16,933 nucleotides of DNA from Pelomonas sp036401055 (GTDB taxonomy: Bacteria > Pseudomonadota > Gammaproteobacteria > Burkholderiales > Burkholderiaceae_C). Shown here piece by piece: positions 1 to 9,357 of this stretch. The DNA is taken from the NCBI GenBank assembly GCA_036401055.1, contig DASWWC010000137.1:1-16933 (forward strand), written 5' to 3'. The translations under genes and the position numbers were made by a program. Every line of letters starts with the position of its first letter. Within the stretch, counting starts at the first letter, position 1. The notes under the pieces are model-generated. The model had not been told where the DNA came from and made no database searches. It saw only the letters and a program-made list of their open reading frames with translations.

Positions 1-143
1 GCCTGCTGCGCGACCGGCGCGGGTTCGTCCGGCAGGGTGTCGGCCGACTGCGAGCGCCCCACGGCGTAGGCACCGCCGAGCAACGCGGCGACGACCGCGA
101 CGCCGGCAACGATCTGGGTGGACTTGACGCTAGAGGTGGACAT
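1..143 (-). CDS. N-terminal fragment of a membrane-anchored or exported protein (partial)
   Basis: Only the first 47 codons are inside the window; the gene continues past the left edge. It starts at an ATG (143 down to 141) with a GGAG ribosome-binding site about six bases upstream. The peptide has a short polar start with one Lys (residue 7). A hydrophobic Ala/Val/Leu/Gly stretch follows at about residues 10-28, then a polar Pro/Glu/Gln-rich segment that looks like the start of a periplasmic linker. This is a signal anchor or signal peptide. Inner-membrane-tethered periplasmic proteins, including RND efflux adaptor subunits, often begin this way, but 47 residues cannot decide the family. It lies downstream of metH on the same strand, separated by two hairpins, so it probably has its own promoter. 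Confidence 0.6.
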   Translation of the reverse strand, partial: MSTSSVKSTQIVAGVAVVAALLGGAYAVGRSQSADTLPDEPAPVAQQ

Positions 144-196
144 GGAGGGCTCCGTCGTTGTTGTTGGACACCTCATGTTCACGCACCGGCCGGCCC

Positions 197-217
197 GCCG
201 CTTGTAGGACAAGCGGC
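197..217 (-). terminator. Perfect hairpin, 9-bp stem and 3-nt loop
   Basis: GCCGCTTGT pairs perfectly with ACAAGCGGC around an AGG loop. It lies 40-60 bases beyond the metH stop, between metH and the next gene on the same strand. No T-run follows on the minus strand, so it is not a textbook intrinsic terminator. It could stabilise the metH mRNA 3' end, help termination, or be an operator for the gene at 1-143. Confidence 0.45.
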
Positions 218-226
218 TGACGGCGT

Positions 227-250
227 GCCAGCGTCGTGCCCGACGCTGGC
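227..250 (-). terminator. Perfect hairpin, 10-bp stem and 4-nt loop, just after metH
   Basis: GCCAGCGTCG pairs perfectly with CGACGCTGGC around a four-base loop. It begins seven bases after the metH stop codon, where a transcription terminator is expected. The stem is strong and GC-rich but no U-tract follows, so if it terminates it may need Rho or work together with the second hairpin at 197-217. Confidence 0.5.
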
Positions 251-256
251 CGGATC

Positions 257-2953
<2,697 letters not shown>

Positions 2954-2978
2954 CGACGGACTCGTGTGGGAGGGGCGA

Positions 2979-3036
2979 TGAGCGCGGTTTGTGAGCGATC
3001 CGAGCCTGGGGAAACTCCTCGCAGCGCTCCTCGGAT
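2979..3036 (-). ncRNA. SAH (S-adenosylhomocysteine) riboswitch upstream of metH
   Basis: On the minus strand the region matches the SAH riboswitch as I remember it. P1 pairs ATCCGAG (3036-3030) with CTCGGAT (3004-2998), seven of seven. The conserved core GAGGAGCGCTGC follows the P1 5' strand, and CCCAGGCTCGG closes the other side. A pseudoknot pairs GAGCGC (3029-3024) with GCGCTC (2985-2980), six of six. The aptamer ends about 26 bases before the metH ATG. SAH riboswitches are known in beta- and gammaproteobacteria in front of ahcY, metH and metF, and raise expression when SAH accumulates. The ribosome-binding site downstream is weak (only CGAG about seven bases before the ATG), so control of translation initiation is plausible. 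Confidence 0.93.
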
Positions 3037-3045
3037 GAGCCGGGA

Positions 3046-3051
3046 ATTCTA
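3046..3051 (-). promoter_or_regulatory. -10 box (TAGAAT) of the metH riboswitch transcript
   Basis: TAGAAT on the minus strand is one base off the sigma-70 consensus. It would start transcription about seven bases on, at about 3038-3040, directly before the riboswitch P1 stem, which is where a riboswitch leader should begin. The best -35-like hexamer, TTGAAC (3078-3073), sits 21 bases away, longer than the usual 16-18, so the -35 element is uncertain. Confidence 0.5.
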
Positions 3052-3123
3052 CGCAGCCCGACCTTCGCCGTGGTTCAAGCCCGGCTCGTGCGCGCCGAAG
3101 CCGTTACAGAATCCGGCCGACCC

Positions 3124-4332
3124 ATGCCCTCAGAACTCATCCACCTCCCGGCCCGCTCGCTGCGGCCCGGCATGACCCTGCCCTACAACGTCTACGACGC
3201 CGGCGGCAAACTGCTGTTCGCCAAGGGTCAGGTGCTGCGCGACTCGCCCCTGGTGCGCGGCCTGGTGGACGGCGGCGCCTGGGTCATGAGCGAGGACACG
3301 CTGGAGTACCAGCGCGCCCGCGCCCACCGGCTGGACACGCTGGTCATGCAGGACGTGCCGCTGGCCGACATCGCCAAGGCCGACACCAGCTTCAAGCTCG
3401 ACTCGCCGTTGGCGCCGGCCGCCAAGGTGGAGTTGGGCCCGCGCGAGGCCTGGTCGGACCTGCTGCTGCACACGCACAGCCTGCTGCGCGAGGCCGAGCC
3501 GGTGGACTTCGCGGCCCGCCTGACGCAGATCCGCGATGCGGCGCTGAAGCGGCTGCACGCCCACCCGGACGCGACGCTGATGCTGCTGGTGTTCGAGAGC
3601 AGCCAGGAGTTCGGCGACTACAGCGCCCGCCACGCACTGCTGACGCTGCTGCTGTGTGACGTGGTCGCCCAGCAGCTGCAACTGCCCGCGCCACAACGCG
3701 AGGCGCTGCAATACGCCGCGCTGACGATGAACTACGGCGCCAGCGAGACCCATGACCGCATGGCCAACCAGACCGGTCCCGCCACGCCGGCCCAGCGCCA
3801 GGCGCTGGCCGCCCACGGCGAGCGCGCTGCTCAGCGACTGGCCCAGGCAGGCATCACCGACGCGAACTGGCTGGCCGCCGTGCGCCTGCACCACGACGCC
3901 GGCCCCGGCCCGCTGGCCACGCGCGGCGACGGCGAGAAGCTGGCGCGGCTGCTGCGCCGCATCGACATCTTCGGCGCCCGGCTGTCGCCGCGCCGCAGCC
4001 GCCAGGCGATGAGCGGCGCCTCTGCGGCCCGTGCCGTGTTCCTGGACGAGCAAGGCCAGCCCGACGAAGCCGGCGCCGCCCTCATCAAGGCCGTGGGCCT
4101 GTACCCGCCGGGCAGCATCGTGCGCCTGGCCAACGGCGAAGTGGGACTGGTGTTCCGGCGCGGCTTCAGCGCCAACGAGCCGCTGGTGGCTGCGCTGATC
4201 GGCAAGAGTGGCAGCCCGCTGTCGGCGCCGGTGCCGCGCGACACGCGGCTGGCCAGCCAGGCCATCGCCGCCAGCCTGGCGCCCGCCGAGCTGAAGCTGC
4301 ACGTGAACCTGGATGCTTTGCTGAAACTCTAG
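3124..4332 (+). CDS. Degenerate HD-GYP-like protein (likely non-catalytic c-di-GMP-related)
   Basis: The 402-residue product has the layout of Burkholderiales HD-GYP proteins: an N-terminal domain like DUF3391 (about 1-90), a middle helical domain (about 110-300), and a C-terminal extension with LIKAVGLYPPGSIVRLANGE (320-339), which is typical of the family. HD-GYP proteins normally hydrolyse cyclic di-GMP using metal-binding His/Asp residues. Here the HD pair followed by GK reads MNYGA at 202-206, and the GYP motif is missing after HHD (256-258). His231 and the HH pair remain. It is therefore probably a binding or regulatory protein, not an active phosphodiesterase. I chose the ATG at 3124, which matches family N-termini; an in-frame GTG at 3070 would add 18 unconvincing residues. 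Neither start has a clear ribosome-binding site. It diverges from metH. Confidence 0.75.
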   Translation: MPSELIHLPARSLRPGMTLPYNVYDAGGKLLFAKGQVLRDSPLVRGLVDGGAWVMSEDTLEYQRARAHRLDTLVMQDVPLADIAKADTSFKLDSPLAPAAKVELGPREAWSDLLLHTHSLLREAEPVDFAARLTQIRDAALKRLHAHPDATLMLLVFESSQEFGDYSARHALLTLLLCDVVAQQLQLPAPQREALQYAALTMNYGASETHDRMANQTGPATPAQRQALAAHGERAAQRLAQAGITDANWLAAVRLHHDAGPGPLATRGDGEKLARLLRRIDIFGARLSPRRSRQAMSGASAARAVFLDEQGQPDEAGAALIKAVGLYPPGSIVRLANGEVGLVFRRGFSANEPLVAALIGKSGSPLSAPVPRDTRLASQAIAASLAPAELKLHVNLDALLKL

Positions 4333-4357
4333 GCGTTCTGCCCCTCGCGACGCGGCA

Positions 4358-4422
4358 CTGTGTATATGCCGCTTGCCCAACTGTGCATATCGACGTATTC
4401 TGTGCATACACACTATGCACAG
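4358..4422 (+). promoter_or_regulatory. Promoter and operator array of the YtrA-type operon
   Basis: Three copies of CTGTGyATAy occur at 4358-4367, 4381-4390 and 4400-4409. The last is the left arm of a perfect palindrome: CTGTGCATA (4400-4408), a five-base spacer, and TATGCACAG (4414-4422). A promoter fits inside the array: -35 TTGCCC (4373-4378), a 17-base spacer, and -10 TATTCT (4396-4401). The palindrome covers the end of the -10 box, the predicted start of transcription (about 4408) and the ATG at 4415. Repressors of the GntR family bind such palindromes, so the gene product that follows is the natural candidate (autoregulation). That last step is inference. Confidence 0.7.
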
Positions 4423-4804
4423 CAGTCTTGTCATTTCCCAGGCCGACGCCCGGCCCATGTACCTGCAGATCACCGAGCAGATCCGCATGCGCGTGGCTGC
4501 GGGCGACTGGCCGCCGGGCAAGGAACTGCCGTCCATCCGGTCGCTGGCGGCCGACCTGAAGGTCAGCGTCATCACGGTCAAGCGGGCCTACCTGGACCTG
4601 GAGGCCGAAGGCGTCATCGTGACGCGGCACGGCAAGGGCTCTTTCGTGGCCGATGCGCAAGACCGCGTGCAGGCCACGCAACGCGCCGAGCTGGACGCCC
4701 ACCTCGCCGCCGCCGGCCGCATCGCGACGACGCTGGGCATGGGTGAAGAGGAACTGATGGCCCGGCTGCGCCGCGCGATGAACCCACAGGAGCCCGAGGC
4801 ATGA
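4415..4804 (+). CDS. GntR-family transcriptional regulator, YtrA subfamily
   Basis: This 129-residue protein has one N-terminal winged-helix domain (about residues 13-78). Family motifs are PMYLQITEQIR (14-24), PPGKELPSIRSLAADL (33-48), VKRAYLDLEAEG (55-66) and the wing GKGSFV (73-78). Only a short helical tail of about 50 residues follows, which is the mark of the YtrA subfamily; other GntR proteins carry a large effector domain. YtrA-type genes usually head operons of ABC transporters and repress them, as here: its stop overlaps the next start as ATGA. The ATG at 4415 has no Shine-Dalgarno and lies about seven bases after the predicted transcription start, so translation may be nearly leaderless. 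A longer in-frame reading from TTG 4373 would put the start codon inside the -35 box, so I rejected it. Confidence 0.92.
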   Translation: MHSSLVISQADARPMYLQITEQIRMRVAAGDWPPGKELPSIRSLAADLKVSVITVKRAYLDLEAEGVIVTRHGKGSFVADAQDRVQATQRAELDAHLAAAGRIATTLGMGEEELMARLRRAMNPQEPEA

Positions 4805-5700
4805 GCGCGAACAAGGCATTCGAGATGAAGGGCGTCAGCAAGGCCTTCCGCTTCTTCTCGCTGGACGACATCTCCCTGGACCTGGAGCCCGGCCAGATCA
4901 TGGGCCTCGTCGGCCCCAACGGCGCCGGCAAGAGCACCACCATCCGGCTGCTGATGGGGCTGCTTGCGGCCGACGCCGGCGAGATCCGGCTGCTAGGCCA
5001 TGCGATGCCCGGGCAAGCCGCCGCGGCCAAGCAGGACGTGGGCTTCGTCAGCGATGACATGCGGCCGTTCCCGCACGCCACGCTGGCCTGGCACATGGAC
5101 TTCGTCGCGAGCATCTACCCGTCCTGGGACGCAGGCTACGCCGCGACGCTGCTGAAGCGCTTCGGCCTGCGCGCCGAGCAGCCGCTGAAGGGCATCTCGA
5201 CCGGCGAGCAGGCCAAGGCCTTGCTGCTGCTGGCACTGGCGCGCCGGCCACGCCTGCTGGTGCTGGACGAGCCCACGTCGGGACTGGACCCGGTGGCCCG
5301 GCACGAGCTCCTGACGGAGTTCATGGACGTGCTGCGCGACGACCGCCGCGCCATCCTGTTCTCGTCACACAACACGCTGGACGTGGAGCGCATCTCCGAC
5401 CGCATCAGCTTCATCGACCGCGGCCGCGTCGTGGCCGCCAGCGACAAGGAGGACTTCCTGGAGCGCTGGCGCCGCGTACAGCTGCGCCTGCCGGCCGGCC
5501 AGCCCGCCTGGGACCTGCCCGAGATCAAGGCCTGTGCCCGCGACGGCGGGCTGGCCACGCTGACGGTGGACGGCTTCAGCGACGCCTGGCTGGCCCGCCT
5601 GGGGGCGCCGGTGGAGACCGTGCAGCGCATGAGCCTGGAAGAGATCTTCGTCGCCACCGTCATGCACAGCCGCAACGCCCACGAGACCCGCGCCCAATGA
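4801..5700 (+). CDS. ABC transporter ATP-binding protein, YtrB-like
   Basis: This 299-residue cytoplasmic ATPase would power the membrane protein encoded next. Walker A is GPNGAGKST (38-46), Walker B is LLVLDEP (153-159) followed by the D-loop SGLD (161-164), and the switch His is His191 in SSHN. Two motifs are unusual. The signature reads ISTGEQ (133-138) in place of LSGGQ, and the expected Q-loop glutamine is absent (VGFVSDD, 81-87). Variants like these occur in ABC ATPases paired with YtrA regulators and ABC-2 permeases, and need not mean loss of function. The C-terminal 80 residues form a small extra domain. The gene overlaps its neighbours by ATGA on both sides, so the three first proteins are translationally coupled. 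The substrate cannot be read from the sequence. Confidence 0.93.
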   Translation: MSANKAFEMKGVSKAFRFFSLDDISLDLEPGQIMGLVGPNGAGKSTTIRLLMGLLAADAGEIRLLGHAMPGQAAAAKQDVGFVSDDMRPFPHATLAWHMDFVASIYPSWDAGYAATLLKRFGLRAEQPLKGISTGEQAKALLLLALARRPRLLVLDEPTSGLDPVARHELLTEFMDVLRDDRRAILFSSHNTLDVERISDRISFIDRGRVVAASDKEDFLERWRRVQLRLPAGQPAWDLPEIKACARDGGLATLTVDGFSDAWLARLGAPVETVQRMSLEEIFVATVMHSRNAHETRAQ

Positions 5701-6365
5701 ACGCTCTGACCCGCAAGCTCCTTGCCAAGGAGTTCCATCAACACCGCTGGATGATGGTCGGCGCCACGGCCGTGGGCCTGGCCACGCTGCCCACAGCCTC
5801 CAGCAGCGAGTCGGGCTTCAACCTCGCCACGGTCGTCTGGCTGACGGCCATCATCGCGCTGGGCGTCATGCTGGCCCTGTTTGGTGTCAGCAACGAGCGC
5901 AAGGAGCGCTCGCGGCTGTTCGTGCTCAGCCTGCCGCTGTCGCCGCAGGACTACGTCCGCATCAAGCTGCTGGGGCTGCTGATCTGCTTCCTGCTGCCCT
6001 GGCTGGCGCTGAGCGCAGGCGCCGTGGCCCTGGTGCTGGCAGCGCCCGGCATTGCCGACGGGCTGCTGCCCTATGTGCTGTTGCTGTGCGCATACCTGCT
6101 GCTGAACTTTGCCGTCGTGCTCAGCGCGGCCATGCATGTGCAGTCCGAAGCGGTGATGAGCGGCGTGATCATCCTGACCAACATGTCGGTGTCGCTCTTC
6201 ATGTCGCGCGTCGGCATGGTGCCCGGCATCGGTGAACACATGGGCCAGGCGGTGCCTGTCTGGACCTCCGGGTTCTGGCTGGTGCTTGCCCTGGAACTGG
6301 GGGCGACGGCGCTCGCCCTGAGCCTGCCTCTCTTCGTTGCCGCGCGCCGACGCGACGCCCTCTAG
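5697..6365 (+). CDS. ABC-2-type membrane permease subunit
   Basis: The 222-residue product is an integral inner-membrane protein with about six hydrophobic segments (roughly 18-34, 44-64, 90-113, 118-142, 151-168 and 192-215). A short charged loop (NERKERSR, about 66-73) precedes SLPLSPQDYVRIK. This loop is typical of ABC-2 permeases, where it contacts the ATPase. It starts inside the stop of the preceding ATPase gene (ATGA), so the two are the obvious pair. A homodimer with two ATPase subunits would be the usual assembly. The transported substrate is unknown. The next gene begins only 11 bases after its stop. Confidence 0.85.
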   Translation: MNALTRKLLAKEFHQHRWMMVGATAVGLATLPTASSSESGFNLATVVWLTAIIALGVMLALFGVSNERKERSRLFVLSLPLSPQDYVRIKLLGLLICFLLPWLALSAGAVALVLAAPGIADGLLPYVLLLCAYLLLNFAVVLSAAMHVQSEAVMSGVIILTNMSVSLFMSRVGMVPGIGEHMGQAVPVWTSGFWLVLALELGATALALSLPLFVAARRRDAL

Positions 6366-6376
6366 AAGGAATCACC

Positions 6377-8473
6377 ATGTCCCCCCAACCCAACGGCGAG
6401 AGGCTGCACGCCCTCGACGCAGTGCGGAGCTTTGCCCTTTTGCTGGGCGTGGCCTTCCACGCGATGCTGTCTTTCATCCCCGGTATGCCGCCAGGCATGT
6501 GGGCGATGGTGGACAACTCGCCCAGCCCGTTCCTCGCGGATGCGAGCTTCGTCGCGCACAGCTTTCGCATGACGCTGTTCTTCTTCATCGCCGGCTTCTT
6601 CGCGCGGCAGTTGCACCAGCGGCTGGGCACGAAAGGCTTCTGGGCCAACCGCGCCCAGCGCATCGCCGTGCCGCTGGTGGTGGGCTGGCTGCTGCTGTTC
6701 CCGGCCATCGGCGCCGTCTGGTACTTCGGCCTGCAGAAGATGTTCAACGGCGCGCCGCCGGCGATGCCGGAGATGCCCAGGCAGCCCGGCGCGTTCCCGT
6801 TGACCCACCTGTGGTTCCTGTACCAGCTGCTGTGGCTGTACGCCGGTGCGCTGCTGGCGCGCAGCCTGATCGTGCGGCTGGACCGGGGCCAGGTGTTGCG
6901 CGGGCTCGTGGACCGTGCCGTCACGGGCGCCCTGCGCTGGCCGGTCGGCGCGCTGCTGCTGGGCCTGCCGCTGGCCGGCGTGCTGCTGGCCACGCCCGCC
7001 TGGTTCCCGTGGGGCGGCATTCCCACGCCCGATCAGTCGCTGATTCCGCAGCTGCCCGCCACCGTGGGCTATGGCGCAGCCTTCGCGTTCGGCTGGCTGG
7101 TGCAGCGCGCGCCCGGCGCGCTGGCCGCGCTGCGCGCTCGCTGGTGGCTGCACGGTGCATTGGCCGTCGCGTCGTCGGCGCTGTGCCTGTACGTGCTGAA
7201 GACGCAGCCGCCGTTCGGCATGCCCGATCAACCCAAGCTGGTCTTCACGCTGGCCTTCGTCGCCTCCAGCTGGGCGTGGAGCTTCGCCTTCACGGGCCTG
7301 GCGCTGCGCACCCTGTCGGGCCACCACCCGGCCGTGCGCTACGTGGCGGACGCGTCGTACTGGATCTACCTCGTCCATCTGCCGGTCGTCGCCGCGCTGC
7401 AAGTGTGGGTAGGCCACTGGCCGCTGCACTGGGCGCTGAAGTTCCCCCTCATCGTCGTCACCAGCCTGGCGCTGCTGTTCCTCAGCTATCACGTCCTGGT
7501 TCGGTCGACGGTCATCGGCAAGCTGCTCAACGGCAAGGTCTACCCGCGCCACGCGGCGCCGGTCGAACAGGCGCCGCCCGCTGACGACGACGGCGTCGTC
7601 GCGCAACTGCGAGGCGTGTCCAAGCGCTACGGCAAGCTGGAAGCGTTGAGCCGCGTCGACCTGGACCTGAAGCGCGGCGAGCTGCTGGCGCTGCTGGGCC
7701 CCAACGGCGCCGGCAAGTCCACCGCCATCTCGCTGTGGCTGGGGCTGAACGAGGCCGATGCGGGCGAGGTGCGCCTGCTGGGCGGCGCGCCGCAGGACAT
7801 CGCGCGCCGGCGCGGCCTGGGCGTCATGATGCAGGACGTCGAGCTGCCGAAGGACCTGAAGGTGCACGAGCTGGTGGCCCTGTCCGCCAGCTACTACGCG
7901 CAGCCGATGACGGTGAAGGAGGCGCTGGAACGCGCCGGCATCGCCCCGCTGGCGAGCCGGCCCTACGGCAAGCTCTCCGGCGGCCAGAAGCGGCAGGTGC
8001 AGTTCGCGCTGGCCATCTGCGGCCGGCCGCGGGTGCTGTTCCTGGACGAGCCCACCGTCGGCCTGGACCTGCAGGCCCGCGAGGCGCTGTGGCAGAACAT
8101 CCGCACGCTGCTGCGCGAAGGCTGCTCCATCCTGCTGACCACGCACTACCTCGAAGAAGCCGAGGCGCTGGCCACCCGCGTGGCCGTGCTGGCCAAGGGC
8201 CGCGTCATCGCGTCGGGCAGCGTGGACGAGATGCGCGCGCTGGTGTCGCGCCGCCACGTGCGCTGCGAGACCACGCTGCCCGCCGTCGAGGTGCGGCGCT
8301 GGCCCGGCGTGGTGGACGTGAGCGGCGACCGAGACCAACTCGCCATCGTCGCCACCGATGCGGAAGGCGTGGTGCGCCGGCTGCTGGCCGCCGACCCGCA
8401 ACTGTCGCGCCTGGAAGTGCGCCAGGCCGGGCTCAACGACGCCTTCAACGAACTGACCCAGGAGGCCGCATGA
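6377..8473 (+). CDS. Acyltransferase-3 membrane domain fused to an ABC ATPase
   Basis: One unbroken 698-residue frame carries two complete domains. Residues 1-380 are an acyltransferase-3 (OafA/OpgC-like) domain with about ten membrane helices. It has His28 in the first helix after LDAVRSF (13-19), the RxxR motif Arg92/Arg95 in FWANRAQRI, and YWIYLVHLP near 328-336. Such enzymes O-acylate sugars, lipids or peptides at the membrane. A Pro/Ala/Asp-rich linker (about 392-406) leads to a standard ABC ATPase: Walker A GPNGAGKST (441-449), Q-loop Gln486, LSGGQ (533-537), Walker B VLFLDEP (553-559) and switch His590. An even number of helices puts the ATPase in the cytoplasm, as required. The start has GAAGGA six bases upstream. 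The stop overlaps the next permease as ATGA, making that its likely partner. All catalytic motifs of both halves are intact. Its substrate is unknown. Confidence 0.92.
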   Translation: MSPQPNGERLHALDAVRSFALLLGVAFHAMLSFIPGMPPGMWAMVDNSPSPFLADASFVAHSFRMTLFFFIAGFFARQLHQRLGTKGFWANRAQRIAVPLVVGWLLLFPAIGAVWYFGLQKMFNGAPPAMPEMPRQPGAFPLTHLWFLYQLLWLYAGALLARSLIVRLDRGQVLRGLVDRAVTGALRWPVGALLLGLPLAGVLLATPAWFPWGGIPTPDQSLIPQLPATVGYGAAFAFGWLVQRAPGALAALRARWWLHGALAVASSALCLYVLKTQPPFGMPDQPKLVFTLAFVASSWAWSFAFTGLALRTLSGHHPAVRYVADASYWIYLVHLPVVAALQVWVGHWPLHWALKFPLIVVTSLALLFLSYHVLVRSTVIGKLLNGKVYPRHAAPVEQAPPADDDGVVAQLRGVSKRYGKLEALSRVDLDLKRGELLALLGPNGAGKSTAISLWLGLNEADAGEVRLLGGAPQDIARRRGLGVMMQDVELPKDLKVHELVALSASYYAQPMTVKEALERAGIAPLASRPYGKLSGGQKRQVQFALAICGRPRVLFLDEPTVGLDLQAREALWQNIRTLLREGCSILLTTHYLEEAEALATRVAVLAKGRVIASGSVDEMRALVSRRHVRCETTLPAVEVRRWPGVVDVSGDRDQLAIVATDAEGVVRRLLAADPQLSRLEVRQAGLNDAFNELTQEAA

Positions 8474-9261
8474 ACACACTGACCCACACCACCCCGGCGC
8501 TGCACGCGCCCGCACATTCGGTCGCCAGCGTCTACCTGCTGGAGACGCGGCTGGAGTTGCTGCGCCTGCTGCGCATGCCGGCGTTCGCGCTGCCGATGTT
8601 CCTGCTGCCGGTCGGCACCTACCTGCTGTTCGCGTTTGCCGTGGCGGGCGAGATGGTCGCCAAGGACCCGGATGCCGGCCGCTTCATGTTCGCCGGCTTC
8701 TCGGTGATGGCCGTCACGATGGCCGCACTGTTCGCCACCTGCCCCAACCTCGCGCTGGAGCGCGAGCAGGGCCTGCTGACGCTCAAGCGCGCCCAGCCCG
8801 CGCCGCCCGGTGCGTGGCTGGCGGCCAAGATCGTCGCCGGCGTGCTCTGCGGCGTCATCGCCTACCTGCCCATCCTCGTGCTGGCCGCTGCCACGGGCCA
8901 GGCGCAGCTCAGCGGTGCGCAGCTCGCGGCCATGAGCGCCGTGCTGGTGGCCGGCACCATCCCGTTCTGCGCGCTGGGCCTGATGCTGGGCTCACTGACC
9001 AGCGGCTCCGCGGCGCCGGCCTACGCCAACCTCGTCTACCTGCCGGGCATCTACCTGTCGGGCCTGTTCTTCCCGCTGCCCAAGTCCATGCATTTCCAGA
9101 CCGTGCTGTGGCCGCAGTTCCATCTGGACCAGCTGGTCTTTGCCGCTGGCGGCGTCACCAAGTTCCAGTGGATCTCGCCACAGATGGCGTTCGCCGTGCT
9201 GCTGGGCTTCACGCTGCTGTGCAGCGGCATCGCGCTGTGGCGGCTCGGTCGCCGCGGCTAG
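8470..9261 (+). CDS. ABC-2-type membrane permease subunit
   Basis: The 263-residue inner-membrane protein has about six hydrophobic segments, at roughly 37-57, 75-92, 118-138, 148-172, 183-203 and 235-257. It is an ABC-2/DrrB-type permease: after the second segment comes the charged ERE-containing loop followed by TLKRAQPAPP, and near the end the PLPKSMHF and WPQFHLDQ segments that are common in this family. Its ATG lies within the stop of the fused acyltransferase-ATPase gene, and AGGAGG lies just upstream of the ATG, so the two should be made together and form one transporter. Most of the 46-residue N-terminal tail before the first helix is polar and could be cytoplasmic. Substrate unknown; lipid, glycan or peptide export is the usual range for this family. 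Confidence 0.87.
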   Translation: MNTLTHTTPALHAPAHSVASVYLLETRLELLRLLRMPAFALPMFLLPVGTYLLFAFAVAGEMVAKDPDAGRFMFAGFSVMAVTMAALFATCPNLALEREQGLLTLKRAQPAPPGAWLAAKIVAGVLCGVIAYLPILVLAAATGQAQLSGAQLAAMSAVLVAGTIPFCALGLMLGSLTSGSAAPAYANLVYLPGIYLSGLFFPLPKSMHFQTVLWPQFHLDQLVFAAGGVTKFQWISPQMAFAVLLGFTLLCSGIALWRLGRRG

Positions 9262-9357
9262 CCAGCCCCGCCCTGCTCCCTCCCGCGTCACCGGCCCGGA
9301 CCACACCGTTCGGGGCCTCGCCGCGCCCCTGCTTCTTCCACCGACAAGGACTTCGTC

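Noticed and set aside
4373..4414. Upstream extension of the GntR gene from TTG 4373
   Set aside because: The start would lie in the -35 box, before the predicted transcription start, and the extra residues do not resemble YtrA proteins.
3130..4581. Open frame on the minus strand across the HD-GYP-like gene and the GntR gene
   Set aside because: It crosses two real genes and their promoter and has no recognisable domain.
7735..8472. Alternative plus-strand frame inside the ATPase half, which runs into the permease gene
   Set aside because: In its first part the translation is Arg/Gly/Pro-rich shadow sequence; only the part from 8470 is the real permease.
6362..8515. Open frame on the minus strand across the acyltransferase-ATPase gene
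   Set aside because: It mirrors a gene with intact motifs throughout and shows the same low-complexity shadow composition.
9262..9357. Gap between the last ABC gene and the small exported protein, searched for a terminator or promoter
   Set aside because: Only a five-base GGCCC/GGGCC stem and a ribosome-binding site were seen; no convincing promoter or terminator.
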